The notes under the pieces are model-generated. The model was not told the DNA's origin, did not search any database, and worked only from the letters and a program-made list of their open reading frames with translations. From the NCBI RefSeq assembly GCF_014841135.1, contig NZ_JACYTN010000022.1, forward strand, positions 1 to 64,000: 64,000 nucleotides of DNA. Direction: 5' to 3'. Source of the DNA: Paenibacillus arenosi (GTDB lineage: Bacteria; Bacillota; Bacilli; Paenibacillales; Paenibacillaceae). This document shows positions 20,301 through 29,160 of the stretch, one piece after another; position 1 is the stretch's first letter; every line of letters starts with the position of its first letter. The translations under genes and the position numbers were made by a program.

Positions 20301-21108
20301 GGATGAGACGACATGGAAGGCGTTCCGCAATGAGCTGACCCAAATTGATCCTGAGTTCAAGCTGATCGGAGAATATTTTGGCGCATCGGTTGATAACACA
20401 GGTTCGTATTTGAAATCAGGGCAGATGGATTCCCTGTTGGACTTTGATTTTAAGGGCAAAGCGAAGGATTTCGTTAATGGACAGTTGGATGCTGTTGAGA
20501 AAGCGATGCAGGAACGGGAAGCTCGCATGGATGAAACGGCAACAATGGGACAATTTTTGAGCAGCCATGATGAAGATGGATTCCTAAGTCATTATGTGAA
20601 TGGGGATAAAGGCAAGTTAATGGTTGCTGCCGCACTGCAAATTACGGCCAAAGGCCAGCCTGTTATTTATTACGGGGAAGAGCTTGGGCGTTCTGGTGCA
20701 AATGCTCGCGATATGTCTAAGGGCGAACTTAGCGAAAACCGTGGTGCTATGCCTTGGGATCAGTTGAAAAAAGAGAAGAAGCTGCACAACCACTACAGCA
20801 AGCTGCTGAACATTCGTGCAGACTACTCTAAACTGTTTTCCAAAGGAGATAGAACGAAGCTGGCAGGCAGTGATGCAGAAGGCTTCATGGTATTTGCAAA
20901 GAGCTATAAGGGAGAGTCAGTTGTTGTTGGCTTGAATCCGAGCGAGCAAGCGAAGAAGCAGGTTAAGATTAAAGTTCCTTATAAGCCTGGTACAAAGGTG
21001 AAAGACGTGTATAACAATAAGCAGTACAAGGTAGAGAAAAATGGTACGGTAACGGTGAACATTCCTGCTAAGGATGACGGTGGTACGATTATTCTTGTTA
21101 AGAAGTAA
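14323..21108 (+). CDS. Secreted two-headed amylopullulanase
   Basis: 2261-residue extracellular starch-degrading enzyme with two GH13 catalytic modules. The start at 14323 has GGGAAGAGGG upstream and gives a signal peptide probably cut after NTHAQA. Order: two related ~200-residue modules (about 30-230 and 240-450), a bacterial Ig-like domain (to 570), a pullulanase N-terminal/CBM48 region, and a type I pullulanase domain with the FNWGYDP motif, LDVVYNHT, D983 in GFRFD, E1012 in YGEPW and D1096 in TAHDN. Then two Big2-type Ig repeats (about 1305-1475), a CBM41-like starch-binding module, another beta-module, and an alpha-amylase domain with VDVVLNH, D1988 in YFRVD, E2017 in GEY and D2083 in SSHD. 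All catalytic residues are present, so it should cut both alpha-1,6 and alpha-1,4 bonds. No sortase or S-layer anchor is seen. Confidence 0.93.
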   Translation: MTRTWKANISRLLVCMMLWSTLSSVFVTNTHAQATTQQTSTKPNINWSMVKPLGQSPTSGWQGYQLGQLKLTNDGDHLHFQLEAAHAEEWQHINIALNVNDADSNVSSNPSNHRYNYEGTTAKPSYHITMEAKAGGKASLYRSGSASPLLSSSDLKGASFEVAPDRSRFTGSIPLKQLGLQNGDKVKAIAILSGDRADEHGVFDAVPETAKNTVANDWNMKANPNRMTDYSEAYVITHKPKIDGSKDSLWEQVPDLGISVTNTTHGIPGKLGSIKLTNDGKQLYVWVDAELPNWGDQGPFINIALNVNEADSAVEGNPWNAQYNFSGADKKPQYHLAMRLKQDQGIEGAALYDAKRMSDPILATWADMKGAQFAASGKEGFEAAIPLHHLQLKNGDQVRPHVVLSGNKPAEHGAFQVIPNAAGNELAKGWNQASAQNVQSTFGNAYVINQMNDQLELISTVPADFSKKIEVEQPITLTYSEAITVVNTSGVILVDDKGNAVAADIKSDGQQLVIKPVKPLAYKTPYQVKMSAHMLEGMDTKTRNEAYSFSFTTKEQPALAAAIADQNNVVSVALKDIVPGIDYGAFALYNGGTKLKGTSMKGSDDQSIIIQLDEPIADVSHPYIVRYEGAPQGVYADQPVTMRGILDTYVYSGDDLGVTYTKTGSTFKVWAPTAATMTLSLYDTADMPKETPTREIPMQRDASTGVWSGAAEGDLNNKYYMYKVTFPDGKVLHAIDPYARASSVNSAKSAVVDLAATNPVGWENDSKPEMLEPTDAIIYELHTRDFSIDSNSGVSEKNRGKFTAFTEEGTKLKGDAAVKTGVDHLKELGITHVHLLPTYDFGSVNEKKVDDPTAKDRKFNWGYDPVNYNVPEGSYATDSAQEDPAKRIREFKQMVQAMHKNDLRLVLDVVYNHTFVTGQELDLSVFDKLVPGYYYRTNNKGELSNGSGVGNEVATDRPMVSKYVRDSVEFWAEEYKVDGFRFDLMKLIDLNTTRGIVNDLKAIDPSIIVYGEPWAGGSTPLPADQQIEKGTQRGEGFAVFNDNFRGAIKGGSDDASKGFATGEGSREAGIVNGVIGSTNDFTSSPTETINYVTAHDNLNMWDKMLKAQGKDKDIQRDPFVTLTEANILDNPTVKSSLLANGIVLTSQGIPFIHAGDEMLRSKFGDHNSYQSPDSINQMLWQQKKEYKPVFDYTQGLIELRRSHPAFRMTSKEAVASSLEVYRQDSNVVAFKLKEHANGDAWRNIVVIYNGNADTRNVALPSNGKWNVVVDHTAAGVKPIRTVEGGKVDVAGTSMMVLYDEANTYTAAPTKMVIDAKDIALEPTTSKQVTGKVLDQKGNLIRTAKVTWTSSDESIVTVDSKGKITAVKEGKAVLTASSGPLQAQVNVNVAKLVQTKADLKGKSTVWLNQTVPFTVEVKDQFDQLMPTVDVKWSSSEPAVAQVDRVGKVTGFKEGTTTITATAGSVSASMKVTVKPLLKRYIELNYVRPDKNYKDWSLWVWQTGIKDDEHLFKKFDNGMATALIEIGPDTEKIGFIIKKGNWEQKDTDSDRFVVTNVNDTLTKVYVYSGKTEMRTIPPVTGPVLEDGSVTFHYRDQEIFQSGEPNRISDVKININGTLYPMNYDAENERCTYTLKDAKSGKYVYTFHVTKDGKTAEITDPYNTENGQSIVEYKKPAIQITGKVKGDSIHAGQQRLLQVAYQSSDTFAVREIAADLSELGGLAHTKIDLELMEQSITVAEHVKPGQKSIPITLIDEYGNKHMSTTNVTVKAKPKANGKLDFDWDEARIYFVLTDRFSDGDKKNNGTAAQGYDKNHLEAYQGGDFRGLINKLDYLEDLGVNTLWITPIVDNIDFNQGTSFNGKQYGYHGYWAKDFTKIDEHLGDVETFKELINKAHDRGIKIMVDVVLNHTGYGLKPGDTQPGVTEQDKKRFEHMLRTDAVSGDPVRGELAGLPDFKTEDPKVREQVIAWQTDWIERTRTKRGDTIDYFRVDTVKHVDETTWKAFRNELTQIDPEFKLIGEYFGASVDNTGSYLKSGQMDSLLDFDFKGKAKDFVNGQLDAVEKAMQEREARMDETATMGQFLSSHDEDGFLSHYVNGDKGKLMVAAALQITAKGQPVIYYGEELGRSGANARDMSKGELSENRGAMPWDQLKKEKKLHNHYSKLLNIRADYSKLFSKGDRTKLAGSDAEGFMVFAKSYKGESVVVGLNPSEQAKKQVKIKVPYKPGTKVKDVYNNKQYKVEKNGTVTVNIPAKDDGGTIILVKK

Positions 21109-21342
21109 GGGCAAAACAAGGAGACATGGCGCTAACGGTTGCCATAGAGCTTATTCAGCGTAGATTGATGTATTTTGAAATGTAACGGATGTCAGGGAGC
21201 TTATTTGTCAGATGGAGGGATCAAATTCACCATTTCGGCTTAAATAAGCTCACCTACAACCTTTACATTTTTACGATGGACAATTTCACGAAAATAACGT
21301 CAATGGCGATCGTTAGAGAAAACCGCATAGATTGCGTAGGTG

Positions 21343-21414
21343 CATATTCTACATATTCTACATACTCTACATATTCTACATACTCTACATATTCTACATA
21401 CTCTACATATTCTA
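21343..21414. repeat. 9-bp tandem repeat, eight copies
   Basis: Eight units of CATATTCTA or CATACTCTA run without a break; from the second unit on the two forms alternate, giving an 18-bp higher-order period. The region is not part of a convincing gene. Confidence 0.93.
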
Positions 21415-21532
21415 TGTAGTCTGCATAGTCTGATTAGGTTGCCGTGCAGTGTTGCGCAGTCTGAAATTATATTTGAGAGTTGTGCGTACATTATTGGTTA
21501 ATCCTCATTTGATATTCTGGACTGAAACTTTA

Positions 21533-21573
21533 AAAGTTCCTGAATGGCTCGGTGCCGTTCAGGAACTTTTTCA
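21533..21573 (+). terminator. Intrinsic terminator, probably bidirectional
   Basis: AAAGTTCCTGAATGGC and GCCGTTCAGGAACTTT form a 16-bp stem (one G-U) with a 5-nt loop, A-rich before and T-rich after. It ends any transcript from the amylopullulanase side before the second pur control region. Confidence 0.88.
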
Positions 21574-21660
21574 CTTTGTGGTACTTTTTCGTTAGTTTTA
21601 TATCGATTGGCATTTATTTTGAATGAGCGGAATACGATTATCCTTTATGCTTTAATGCGT

Positions 21661-21706
21661 TAAAAACGAACTATATATTTATTTTATATTGGAATGTTCG
21701 TGTTTT
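21661..21706 (+). promoter_or_regulatory. PurR box pair upstream of purS
   Basis: TAAAAACGAACTAT (21661-21674) and, on the opposite strand, AAAACACGAACATT (21706-21693) form an inverted PurR-box pair upstream of a -35 element. Spacing and position are almost the same as at purE. Confidence 0.8.
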
Positions 21707-21710
21707 ACGA

Positions 21711-21740
21711 TTGACATGGGCGTTTCAAACTTGTTACACT
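21711..21740 (+). promoter_or_regulatory. purS promoter
   Basis: TTGACA (21711-21716), 18-base spacer, TACACT (21735-21740). The 18-base spacer is the same as at purE. Confidence 0.68.
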
Positions 21741-21773
21741 ATAGCCAAACTTAAATATGACGTATGATGATAG

Positions 21774-21843
21774 CTCTCGTATAATTCCGGGGATATGGCC
21801 CAAAGTTTCTACCCAAAGACCGTAAATTTTTGGACTACGAGAG
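21774..21843 (+). promoter_or_regulatory. Guanine-type purine riboswitch aptamer (purSQLFMNHD block)
   Basis: P1 is CTCTCGTA (21774-21781) with TACGAGAG (21836-21843). Conserved internal elements are TATAATTCC, AAGTTTCTACC, GACCGTAAAT and GGACTAC with the guanine-specific C. This is a second aptamer, closely similar to the one at 9185. Confidence 0.93.
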
Positions 21844-21920
21844 AAAGCGTCCAAGTACGGTATGGCCAATTGCGATTACAGGCCATCATACTCGCGTTTT
21901 CTTTCTTTTGTCCTCTTGGT

Positions 21921-21962
21921 CTGCGGTTGAGCTTTCATAGCTATCTGCGGGCTTTTTTGTTT
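21921..21962 (+). terminator. Probable riboswitch terminator before purS
   Basis: An imperfect hairpin (GCGG ... AGCT, loop, AGCT ... TCTGC) runs directly into GGGCTTTTTTG, the same tail sequence as in the purE leader. The stem is weaker than at purE, so the fold is uncertain. Confidence 0.5.
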
Positions 21963-22248
21963 ATTACGTAATCTTACGTAAGATGTAATCCCACCTCATT
22001 TCCTTGCTATATGTTGAGCTATCAAACAATCTGCATAAGTCTAAGTAAGCAAGCTGCACAATCGTTTTGGGGAAACGATTGAAGCACGGAAAGTATTCAA
22101 GCAAGCTTCATAGTCTCGTTTGTTTATTTTTAATTTCTATAGCAGGCCTCTCATCACGACTTACATCAAGAGCATGTCCATGCGGCAAGGCAATCAGCCG
22201 CTAAATAATCCACCATTTCAACACTCATTCTGGGGAGGAAACCTACCG

Positions 22249-22494
22249 ATGTTCAAAGCAAAGGTGTATGTCACTACGAAAGCAAATGTACTTGATCCGC
22301 AAGGAGCTGCTGTGCAGCAAGCGCTTCATACGATGGGCTATGCAGCTGTGGATGATGTACGTATCGGCAAATACATGGAACTTACTTTTGATACAACAGA
22401 CCGTGCTCAAGCGGAATCGGAGTTGGAGCAAATGTGCAAGAAGCTGCTCGCGAATCCGGTCGTTGAAGATTATCGTTATGAGCTGGAGGACTGA
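22249..22494 (+). CDS. purS: FGAR amidotransferase subunit PurS
   Basis: 81-residue small subunit that links PurQ and PurL in the formylglycinamidine ribonucleotide synthase complex. MFKAKVYVTTKANVLDPQGAAVQQAL is the normal PurS start; GGGGAGG lies 10 bases upstream, so the longer frame back to 22120 is rejected. It also has GKYMELTFD and ends with CKKLLANPVVEDYRYE, as expected. First gene of the second pur block; four bases before purQ. Confidence 0.96.
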   Translation: MFKAKVYVTTKANVLDPQGAAVQQALHTMGYAAVDDVRIGKYMELTFDTTDRAQAESELEQMCKKLLANPVVEDYRYELED

Positions 22495-22497
22495 GCG

Positions 22498-23184
22498 ATG
22501 AAGGTAGCGGTACTTGTATTTCCAGGCTCGAACTGCGATTGGGACTGTGTACACGCAGCAGAACAAACTATCGAGGGAGCCGTTGTCGATCGTGTATGGC
22601 ATACGACGGATACATTGGAAGGCTATGATCTCATCATGATTCCAGGCGGATTCTCTTACGGAGATTACCTACGCAGTGGAGCTATCGCTCGTTTTGCGCC
22701 TGTTATGCAGGCAGTTGCGAAAGCTGCCGCGGAAGGTGTGTACGTATTAGGTATTTGCAATGGATTCCAAATTCTCACCGAAGCAGGATTGCTACCTGGG
22801 GCATTGCGCCGCAATACAGGCTTGAAATTCCGCTGTCATTCATCGCAATTGCATGTAGCCAATGCGGATACAGCATTCACATCAGGCTACGCAGCGGGTG
22901 AAGTCATCGACATTCCAATTGCGCATGGCGAAGGCAATTACTATTGTGATGATGCTGTGCTGGAGCAATTGAAGGCACGCAATCAAATTGTGTTTACGTA
23001 TACCGATAATCCGAATGGATCGGTTGCAGATATAGCAGGTGTTATTAATGAGCAGGGCAATGTACTCGGCATGATGCCGCACCCAGAGCGAGCGGTGAAC
23101 AGCCTGCTCCGCAATGAAGATGGCATTCGTCTTTTTACATCCATTATGAAGGCTTGGAGGGAACGTCATGCAATCGTTGGCTAA
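22498..23184 (+). CDS. purQ: FGAR amidotransferase glutaminase subunit PurQ
   Basis: 228-residue class I glutamine amidotransferase that supplies ammonia to PurL. The catalytic triad is visible: Cys in [12 protein letters not shown], His and Glu in MMPHPERAV. The N-terminus [16 protein letters not shown] and [14 protein letters not shown] are PurQ-specific. It overlaps the purL start by 17 bases. Confidence 0.97.
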   Translation: MKVAVLVFPGSNCDWDCVHAAEQTIEGAVVDRVWHTTDTLEGYDLIMIPGGFSYGDYLRSGAIARFAPVMQAVAKAAAEGVYVLGICNGFQILTEAGLLPGALRRNTGLKFRCHSSQLHVANADTAFTSGYAAGEVIDIPIAHGEGNYYCDDAVLEQLKARNQIVFTYTDNPNGSVADIAGVINEQGNVLGMMPHPERAVNSLLRNEDGIRLFTSIMKAWRERHAIVG

Positions 23185-25462
23185 GACAAAAGCGGAGCAA
23201 CAATCGATGGAGATGGCAAAGGCCGTCATAGCAAAAGAGCCAACCCCGGAGCAGATAGCTGAGGAACGTATCTATGCCACGATGGGTGTATCGGACAGTG
23301 AGTACGAAATTATTTGCAGCTTGCTCGGCGGCCGCAAGCCGAATTATACCGAGATTGGTGTATTCAGCGTTATGTGGTCGGAGCATTGTGCTTACAAGAA
23401 CTCTAAACCTTTGTTAAGACGGTTTCCAACGACAGGTGAGCGCGTATTGGTTGGTCCAGGAGAAGGTGCAGGTATCGTAGATATCGGTGATGGGCAAGCC
23501 GTTTGTTTCAAAATAGAGAGCCATAACCATCCATCTGCTATCGAGCCATTCCAAGGGGCTGCGACGGGTGTGGGCGGTATTTTGCGTGATATTTTCTCCA
23601 TGGGTGCACGTCCTGTTGCTTTATTGAACTCTTTGCGTTTCGGTCAGCTTAGCGATGAGCGCGTTCGTTATTTGTTTGAGCATGTTGTAGAAGGTATCGC
23701 AGGCTACGGTAACTGTATGGGAATTCCGACGGTTGGTGGCGAAGTGATGTTTGATGCTAGCTACGAAGGAAATCCACTTGTGAATGCAATGTGTGTTGGA
23801 CTTATCGATCATAAAGATATTCAAAGTGGTGTGGCAAAAGGAATCGGCAACCCCGTCTATTATGTTGGTCCGCCAACAGGACGTGACGGTATTCATGGTG
23901 CTACTTTTGCTTCAGAAGAGCTGACAGAAGAGTCGGAAGCGAAGCGTCCTGCGGTACAAGTGGGTGATCCGTTTATGGAGAAGCTCGTTATGGAATCGTG
24001 TCTAGAGTTAATCAAGTCTGGCATCGTCATCGGTATTCAAGACATGGGAGCAGCGGGACTTACATGCTCTAGTGCAGAGATGGCGAGCAAAGCAGGCAAC
24101 GGTCTAGAGTTGAATCTGGATGAAATTCCACAGCGTGAACGGGGTATGACGCCGTACGAGATGATGCTTTCTGAATCCCAGGAGCGGATGCTGTTCGTTA
24201 TTGAAGAGAAGAATGAACCGATTGCAATGGAAATATTCAATCGTTGGGGTGTTATTTGCCGACAAGTAGGCCGTGTTACGGATGATGGACGTCTGCGTCT
24301 TGTGTTCGACGGAGAAGTCGTAGCTGATATGCCAGTTAAGGGCTTGGTTGATGATTGCCCAGTTTACGATAAGCCAGCATCAGAACCTGCTTATTATCAA
24401 GCTAATGCAGCAGTAGATACAACGAGTTATCCAGCAGCTTCTGATCTGAACGATGCCCTGCTTCGCATACTTGGATCGCCAACGGTGGCGAGCAAGGAAT
24501 GGGTGTACAGCCAGTACGATCATATGGTTGGCACCAATACATCGGTATCGCCTGGCTCAGATGCAGCAGTTGTACTCGTACGTGGTACACGCAAAGCATT
24601 GGCGATGACGACAGATTGCAACGGACGTTATGTATATCTTGATCCAAATGTAGGCGGAAAAATTGCAGTAGCAGAAGCAGCTCGTAACATCGTTTGTTCG
24701 GGTGCAGAACCACTTGCGATTACAGATAATTTGAACTTCGGAAGCCCGGAGAAGCCGGATAACTTCTGGCAAATGCAGCAGTCTGTAGATGGTATGGCAG
24801 AAGCTTGCCGTCATCTTAGCACCCCTGTTATCGGCGGAAATGTCAGCTTGTATAACGAAAATACCAAAGGCTCTATTTACCCAACTCCTGTAGTCGGCAT
24901 GGTCGGCCTCGTTCATGATGTCGACCATATTACGACGCAAGGGTTCAAGCAAGAAGGAGATATCGTCTTGCTGCTCGGCGCAACGAAAGCGGAGCTTGGC
25001 GGTAGCGAATTCCAACTTGTTATGCATGGTGTGACAGAAGGTCGCCCGCCTGCTATCGATTTAGATGTAGAGAGTCGTTTGCAGCGTACGGTGTTAGAGT
25101 CCATTCAGCAAGGGTACGTTCAATCGGCGCATGACTTATCCGAGGGCGGTTTGGCGGCAGCTTATGCAGAGTGCTGTATTAGCGGACGCACCGGAGCTAC
25201 TGGTAATGTGTCTGTGGAGGGGTTACGTTCGGATATTGCCCTATTTAGCGAATCTCAGTCTCGTGTCTTGCTTTCGATCCGTCCAGTACATGTAGAAGCG
25301 GTTCAAGCTGTATGTGCAACATACGAAGTTCCGGTTCAGCAGCTTGGTGTTGTCGGTGGAGAACGTATTCAATTGAAAGTGAACGGTGTATCTGCAATCG
25401 ATGTAGCCCGTGAAGAAGCGGAGCGTGCATGGAAGGATGCGATCCCATGTCTGATGCGATAA
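23168..25462 (+). CDS. purL: FGAM synthase large subunit PurL
   Basis: 764-residue ATP-dependent synthase of the small PurL type that works with PurS and PurQ. The start has GGAGGG six bases upstream inside purQ. Signatures: [20 protein letters not shown] with the catalytic His, [35 protein letters not shown], and in the second half [25 protein letters not shown] and [15 protein letters not shown]. It is slightly longer than the usual ~740 residues because of an N-terminal tail of about 30. Confidence 0.97.
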   Translation: MQSLAKTKAEQQSMEMAKAVIAKEPTPEQIAEERIYATMGVSDSEYEIICSLLGGRKPNYTEIGVFSVMWSEHCAYKNSKPLLRRFPTTGERVLVGPGEGAGIVDIGDGQAVCFKIESHNHPSAIEPFQGAATGVGGILRDIFSMGARPVALLNSLRFGQLSDERVRYLFEHVVEGIAGYGNCMGIPTVGGEVMFDASYEGNPLVNAMCVGLIDHKDIQSGVAKGIGNPVYYVGPPTGRDGIHGATFASEELTEESEAKRPAVQVGDPFMEKLVMESCLELIKSGIVIGIQDMGAAGLTCSSAEMASKAGNGLELNLDEIPQRERGMTPYEMMLSESQERMLFVIEEKNEPIAMEIFNRWGVICRQVGRVTDDGRLRLVFDGEVVADMPVKGLVDDCPVYDKPASEPAYYQANAAVDTTSYPAASDLNDALLRILGSPTVASKEWVYSQYDHMVGTNTSVSPGSDAAVVLVRGTRKALAMTTDCNGRYVYLDPNVGGKIAVAEAARNIVCSGAEPLAITDNLNFGSPEKPDNFWQMQQSVDGMAEACRHLSTPVIGGNVSLYNENTKGSIYPTPVVGMVGLVHDVDHITTQGFKQEGDIVLLLGATKAELGGSEFQLVMHGVTEGRPPAIDLDVESRLQRTVLESIQQGYVQSAHDLSEGGLAAAYAECCISGRTGATGNVSVEGLRSDIALFSESQSRVLLSIRPVHVEAVQAVCATYEVPVQQLGVVGGERIQLKVNGVSAIDVAREEAERAWKDAIPCLMR

Positions 25463-27045
25463 TTCGTCAGCAATCAGACGGAAAGGAAGTCCGGATGGGT
25501 GGAAATGGGAGTCATATTCAACATCAGAGTCAGGTAATCGAGCAGCAGCTTTCTGCTGGATCTGAGATTGAACGCGCATATGGCTTTGCTCAAATGGAAG
25601 CGAGCGGATCGTACTTTAATGAGGGCGGCGGTCAGGATGGTCCATTTGATCGCTTACGTGAAGAATGCGGTGTATTCGGTGTGTTTGGTTATGAGGATGC
25701 TGCTTCACTTTCGTATTACGGTCTTCATACTTTGCAGCATCGTGGGGAAGAGAGTGCAGGAATATGTACGTCTGATGGTCAGACCTTTCGCTACCATCGC
25801 GGAATGGGACTTGTGAAAGAAGTGTTTGATAAAGATCGACTTGCTAGCTTGGAAGGCGATCGTGCTATCGGGCATGTGAGGTACTCCACGTCTGGCGATA
25901 GCCGACTAGCGAATGCTCAACCGCTTGTATTCAAGACACGGGACGGCGACTTGGCAGTTGCGACGAATGGCAATATTGTTAACGCGCCTATGCTTCGCCG
26001 TGAATTGGAGCAGAAAGGTTCGATCTTTCAGACGACGAGTGATACAGAGGTTATCGCACATCTGATCGCTCGCTCGGAGTCGGACTTTGTTACGGCGGCC
26101 AAAGATGCATTGCGTCAGTTGGTAGGTGGCTTCGCATTCTTAATTTTGACGAATGACAAATTGATCGTTGCTTCAGATACGTATGGACTTCGCCCGATCG
26201 TGATGGGTCGCCTCGGAGATGCATGGGTATTTTCATCCGAGTCTTGTGCCTTTGATACGATCGGAGCTGACTTCGTTCGTGCGGTTGAGCCAGGAGAAAT
26301 GCTTGTGTTCGATGCAATGGGTTATCGTTCAGAGCGATTTGCTCCGGTTGCCAAGCGAGCGTTGTGCTCGATGGAATTCATTTATTTCTCTCGTCCTGAC
26401 AGTCAATTGTACGATGTCAACTTGCACACTGCTCGCAAGCGTATGGGGATGCGCTTGGCAGAGGAATTTCCAGTTGAAGCGGATCTCGTATCCGGGGTGC
26501 CGGATTCAAGTATATCTGCAGCGATTGGCTATGCAGAGAAAGCTGGTATTCCTTATGAGATGGGCATGATTAAGAACAAATACAGCGGACGCACCTTTAT
26601 TCAACCAAGCCAAGAGCTTCGTGAGCAAGGTGTGAAAATGAAGCTGAGCGCGGTTCGCAGCGTTGTAGAGGGCAAGCGAGTTGTGTTAATTGATGACTCT
26701 ATCGTACGCGGCACAACTTCTCGTCGCATCGTGAAGATGCTGCGGGATGCAGGTGCATTGGAGGTTCATCTGCGGATCGCCTCGCCGCCGTTTAAAAATC
26801 CATGCTTCTATGGCATAGATACGCCGACGAGCGATGATCTTGTTGCTTTCACGCACACAGTGGAGCAAATATGCGAATTGACAGGTGCGGACTCGCTAGC
26901 ATTTTTGTCCCAGCCGGGCATGATTGATGCAATTGGTGGTGCATTTGGTAAGGAAGCGAGCGGAGGCTTGTGCCTCGCTTGCTTCGATAACGATTATCCC
27001 ACACCACTTGGTTATTCAGCAAAAATGACCAGCTGCGGGTGCTAG
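25447..27045 (+). CDS. purF: Amidophosphoribosyltransferase PurF
   Basis: First committed enzyme of the pathway, making phosphoribosylamine from PRPP and glutamine. The glutaminase domain starts with the nucleophile Cys in [15 protein letters not shown], then [12 protein letters not shown] and [10 protein letters not shown]. The PRPP-binding loop is [15 protein letters not shown]-terminal Cys residues in GLCLACF fit the Fe-S type. With the start at 25447 the residues removed before Cys would number 73, far more than the 11 of B. subtilis. An alternative ATG at 25495 has a good AAGGAAG site and would give about 57. The start overlaps the end of purL. Confidence 0.95.
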   Translation: MSDAIIRQQSDGKEVRMGGNGSHIQHQSQVIEQQLSAGSEIERAYGFAQMEASGSYFNEGGGQDGPFDRLREECGVFGVFGYEDAASLSYYGLHTLQHRGEESAGICTSDGQTFRYHRGMGLVKEVFDKDRLASLEGDRAIGHVRYSTSGDSRLANAQPLVFKTRDGDLAVATNGNIVNAPMLRRELEQKGSIFQTTSDTEVIAHLIARSESDFVTAAKDALRQLVGGFAFLILTNDKLIVASDTYGLRPIVMGRLGDAWVFSSESCAFDTIGADFVRAVEPGEMLVFDAMGYRSERFAPVAKRALCSMEFIYFSRPDSQLYDVNLHTARKRMGMRLAEEFPVEADLVSGVPDSSISAAIGYAEKAGIPYEMGMIKNKYSGRTFIQPSQELREQGVKMKLSAVRSVVEGKRVVLIDDSIVRGTTSRRIVKMLRDAGALEVHLRIASPPFKNPCFYGIDTPTSDDLVAFTHTVEQICELTGADSLAFLSQPGMIDAIGGAFGKEASGGLCLACFDNDYPTPLGYSAKMTSCGC

Positions 27046-27093
27046 TAGGAGGCAGAATTTTATTTGAGAAACGTCCGTGATCGCCTTCGCCTC

Positions 27094-27142
27094 TGTAGTC
27101 GAGTTGTAACGCTAGCACTTGTCATCAAAGAACTCGACTACA
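27094..27142 (+). other. Stable stem-loop in the purF-purM gap
   Basis: TGTAGTCGAGTT (27094-27105) and AACTCGACTACA (27131-27142) pair perfectly over 12 bp. The stem extends through TTCGC / GCGAA after a 3x3 internal loop. No T run follows, so this is not a standard terminator; mRNA processing or stability control inside the operon is possible. Confidence 0.7.
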
Positions 27143-27227
27143 ACAGCGAACGGAGATAACTGTCTCTTAATCGATACGAAATGATATTTCCCTTTACTAT
27201 CTTTTACTCATGAAGAGGAGAGAAACC

Positions 27228-28274
27228 ATGTCTGAAGCATACAAGCAAGCAGGGGTTGATATAGCAGCTGGCAATGAAGCCGTTGAGCGCATGAAGAAAC
27301 ATGTGCGTCGCACATTCCGACCAGAAGTATTAACGGATGTTGGTGGTTTCGGCGCATTGTTCCAACTGAATGCGAAGCAATACGAGGAGCCGGTGCTCGT
27401 CTCTGGAACAGATGGTGTTGGAACGAAGCTGATGTTGGCTTTTGCAGCGGATAAGCACGATACGATTGGAATTGATGCGGTTGCGATGTGTGTTAATGAT
27501 ATCGTCGTGCAAGGGGCGGAGCCGCTCTTCTTCCTTGATTATCTTGCTTGCGGCAAAGTAGAGCCAGCGAAGATAGAGAGCATTGTGAGCGGTATAGCGG
27601 AAGGCTGCGCTCAGGCAGGTTGCTCACTGATTGGTGGAGAGACAGCAGAAATGCCAGGTATGTATAGTGCTGAGGAGTATGACATTGCCGGCTTCAGTGT
27701 CGGGGTAGTAGACAAGAAAAATGTGATTACAGGCGCTGAGATTCAAGCTGGTGATGTCGTGCTTGGACTCTCTTCCAGCGGACTGCACAGCAATGGCTTT
27801 TCACTCGTTCGTAAACTGCTCTTGGAGCAAGCGGGCTACTCGCTTAAGGCTGCGATGCCAGAGCTTGAGACAGAGCAGACCTTGGGCGAAGTATTGCTGA
27901 CACCTACTCGTATTTATGTAAAGCCGCTTCTGCAACTTATGGCGCATGTCAAAGTGAAAGGGTTGGCGCATATTACGGGAGGCGGCTTCTTGGAAAATAT
28001 TCCACGTGTGCTGCCTGAGCATGTTGATGTTGAGATCGAAGCAGGCTCATGGCCTGTACATCCGATATTCCAGCTGTTGGAACGTGAGGGCAATCTAACA
28101 GCAGAAGAATTGTACATGACGTTTAATATGGGAATCGGTATGATTGTTGTTGTGGCTGAGTCTGATGCGGTACGTGCGATGGAGCTAATGGAAGCGAACG
28201 GAGAAGCGGTGTACCGGATCGGTACGGTACAGGAAGGTTCCCGAAAAGTACGTATTCCTACATTAGGGCTATGA
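27228..28274 (+). CDS. purM: AIR synthetase PurM
   Basis: 348-residue phosphoribosylformylglycinamidine cyclo-ligase. Signatures: [91 protein letters not shown] and [16 protein letters not shown]. The start at 27228 has GAGGAGAG upstream; an ATG at 27210 is possible but lacks a site. It overlaps by four bases (ATGA) a short in-frame lead-in to purN. Confidence 0.97.
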   Translation: MSEAYKQAGVDIAAGNEAVERMKKHVRRTFRPEVLTDVGGFGALFQLNAKQYEEPVLVSGTDGVGTKLMLAFAADKHDTIGIDAVAMCVNDIVVQGAEPLFFLDYLACGKVEPAKIESIVSGIAEGCAQAGCSLIGGETAEMPGMYSAEEYDIAGFSVGVVDKKNVITGAEIQAGDVVLGLSSSGLHSNGFSLVRKLLLEQAGYSLKAAMPELETEQTLGEVLLTPTRIYVKPLLQLMAHVKVKGLAHITGGGFLENIPRVLPEHVDVEIEAGSWPVHPIFQLLEREGNLTAEELYMTFNMGIGMIVVVAESDAVRAMELMEANGEAVYRIGTVQEGSRKVRIPTLGL

Positions 28275-28336
28275 GTTTACAGGGGTTGCAAGTTGTGAAT
28301 GGAACGGATAGAAGTAGTATCAGGCAAGAGGAGAGC

Positions 28337-28939
28337 ATGAAGCGTCGTCCGAGAATTGCTGTGTTTGCATCTGGATTAGGTTCTAACTTTCAAGCTCTCG
28401 TTGATGCTTTTCAAGCAGAGCCAGCGCGATACGGGTGCGATATTATGCTGCTCATATGCGATAAGCCGCAAGCTAATGTTGTGAAGCGTGCCGAGGCTGC
28501 GGGGGTACCTGCGGCATGCTTCACACCAAAGGCTTATTCGAGTCGAGAACAGTATGAGAAAGATGTATTGCTGAAGCTGCGTGAAGAGCGGATTGATTGG
28601 ATTGTGCTGGCAGGGTACATGCGTCTTATCACACCTGTGTTGTTGAGTGCTTACGGTGGGCGCATGCTGAACATCCATCCTTCGCTGCTACCTGCATTTC
28701 CTGGATTGAATGCAGTGAAGCAAGCGTTTGATTATGGGGTGCGTGTGACAGGGGTTACCGTACATCTCGTTGATGAAGGAATGGATACAGGTGCTATATT
28801 GGCACAGCGAGTTGTTTTTGTGGAGGAGCAAGACACCGAGGAGATGCTAGCTGCTCGTATTCATGCTGCTGAACATGAGCTTTATCCAGCTGCGGTAGCT
28901 GACGTAGTGGCAGGCAAATTGAGTCCAAGTAGAGCGTAG
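28337..28939 (+). CDS. purN: GAR transformylase PurN
   Basis: 200-residue 10-formyltetrahydrofolate-dependent glycinamide ribonucleotide formyltransferase. N-terminal RIAVFASGLGSNFQALVDA binds the phosphate; the active-site block is GRMLNIHPSLLPAFPGLNAV with the catalytic Asn-His, followed by GVTVHLVDEGMDTGAIL. The start at 28337 is chosen because AGAGGAG lies just upstream; the frame is open back to an ATG at 28271 overlapping the purM stop, which would add 22 non-homologous residues. Confidence 0.95.
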   Translation: MKRRPRIAVFASGLGSNFQALVDAFQAEPARYGCDIMLLICDKPQANVVKRAEAAGVPAACFTPKAYSSREQYEKDVLLKLREERIDWIVLAGYMRLITPVLLSAYGGRMLNIHPSLLPAFPGLNAVKQAFDYGVRVTGVTVHLVDEGMDTGAILAQRVVFVEEQDTEEMLAARIHAAEHELYPAAVADVVAGKLSPSRA

Positions 28940-28958
28940 AGTCAAGCGTGTAGCGCCG

Positions 28959-29042
28959 ATGCAAACTTATAGTTTTGAAGAAGCTGTGAATCGAGCAGCT
29001 AAAGAGATGAAAGGCTATCGAGCCGCTGACTACCATTTATAG
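28959..29042 (+). other. Possible 27-codon ORF in the purN-purH gap
   Basis: An ATG-started frame of 27 codons encodes an acidic/basic helix-like peptide (SFEEAVNRAAKEMKGYRAAD). There is no clear ribosome binding site. It may be a gene remnant or chance; no family was recognised. Confidence 0.2.
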
Positions 29043-29160
29043 AGAGAGTCGTATAGCAATCATTTTCGCAGCGTTGCTGTAGATGTTGTAGCATGCTAAG
29101 GGATAACGCATGTAAAATGATAGAAAATCTCAATCAAGTTATCATGGAGGAGAGAAAGTA

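Noticed and set aside
21189-21419. 76-residue plus-strand ORF ending in Tyr-Ser-Thr repeats
   Set aside because: No ribosome binding site; the tail is the 9-bp repeat read in frame and the head has no recognisable family.
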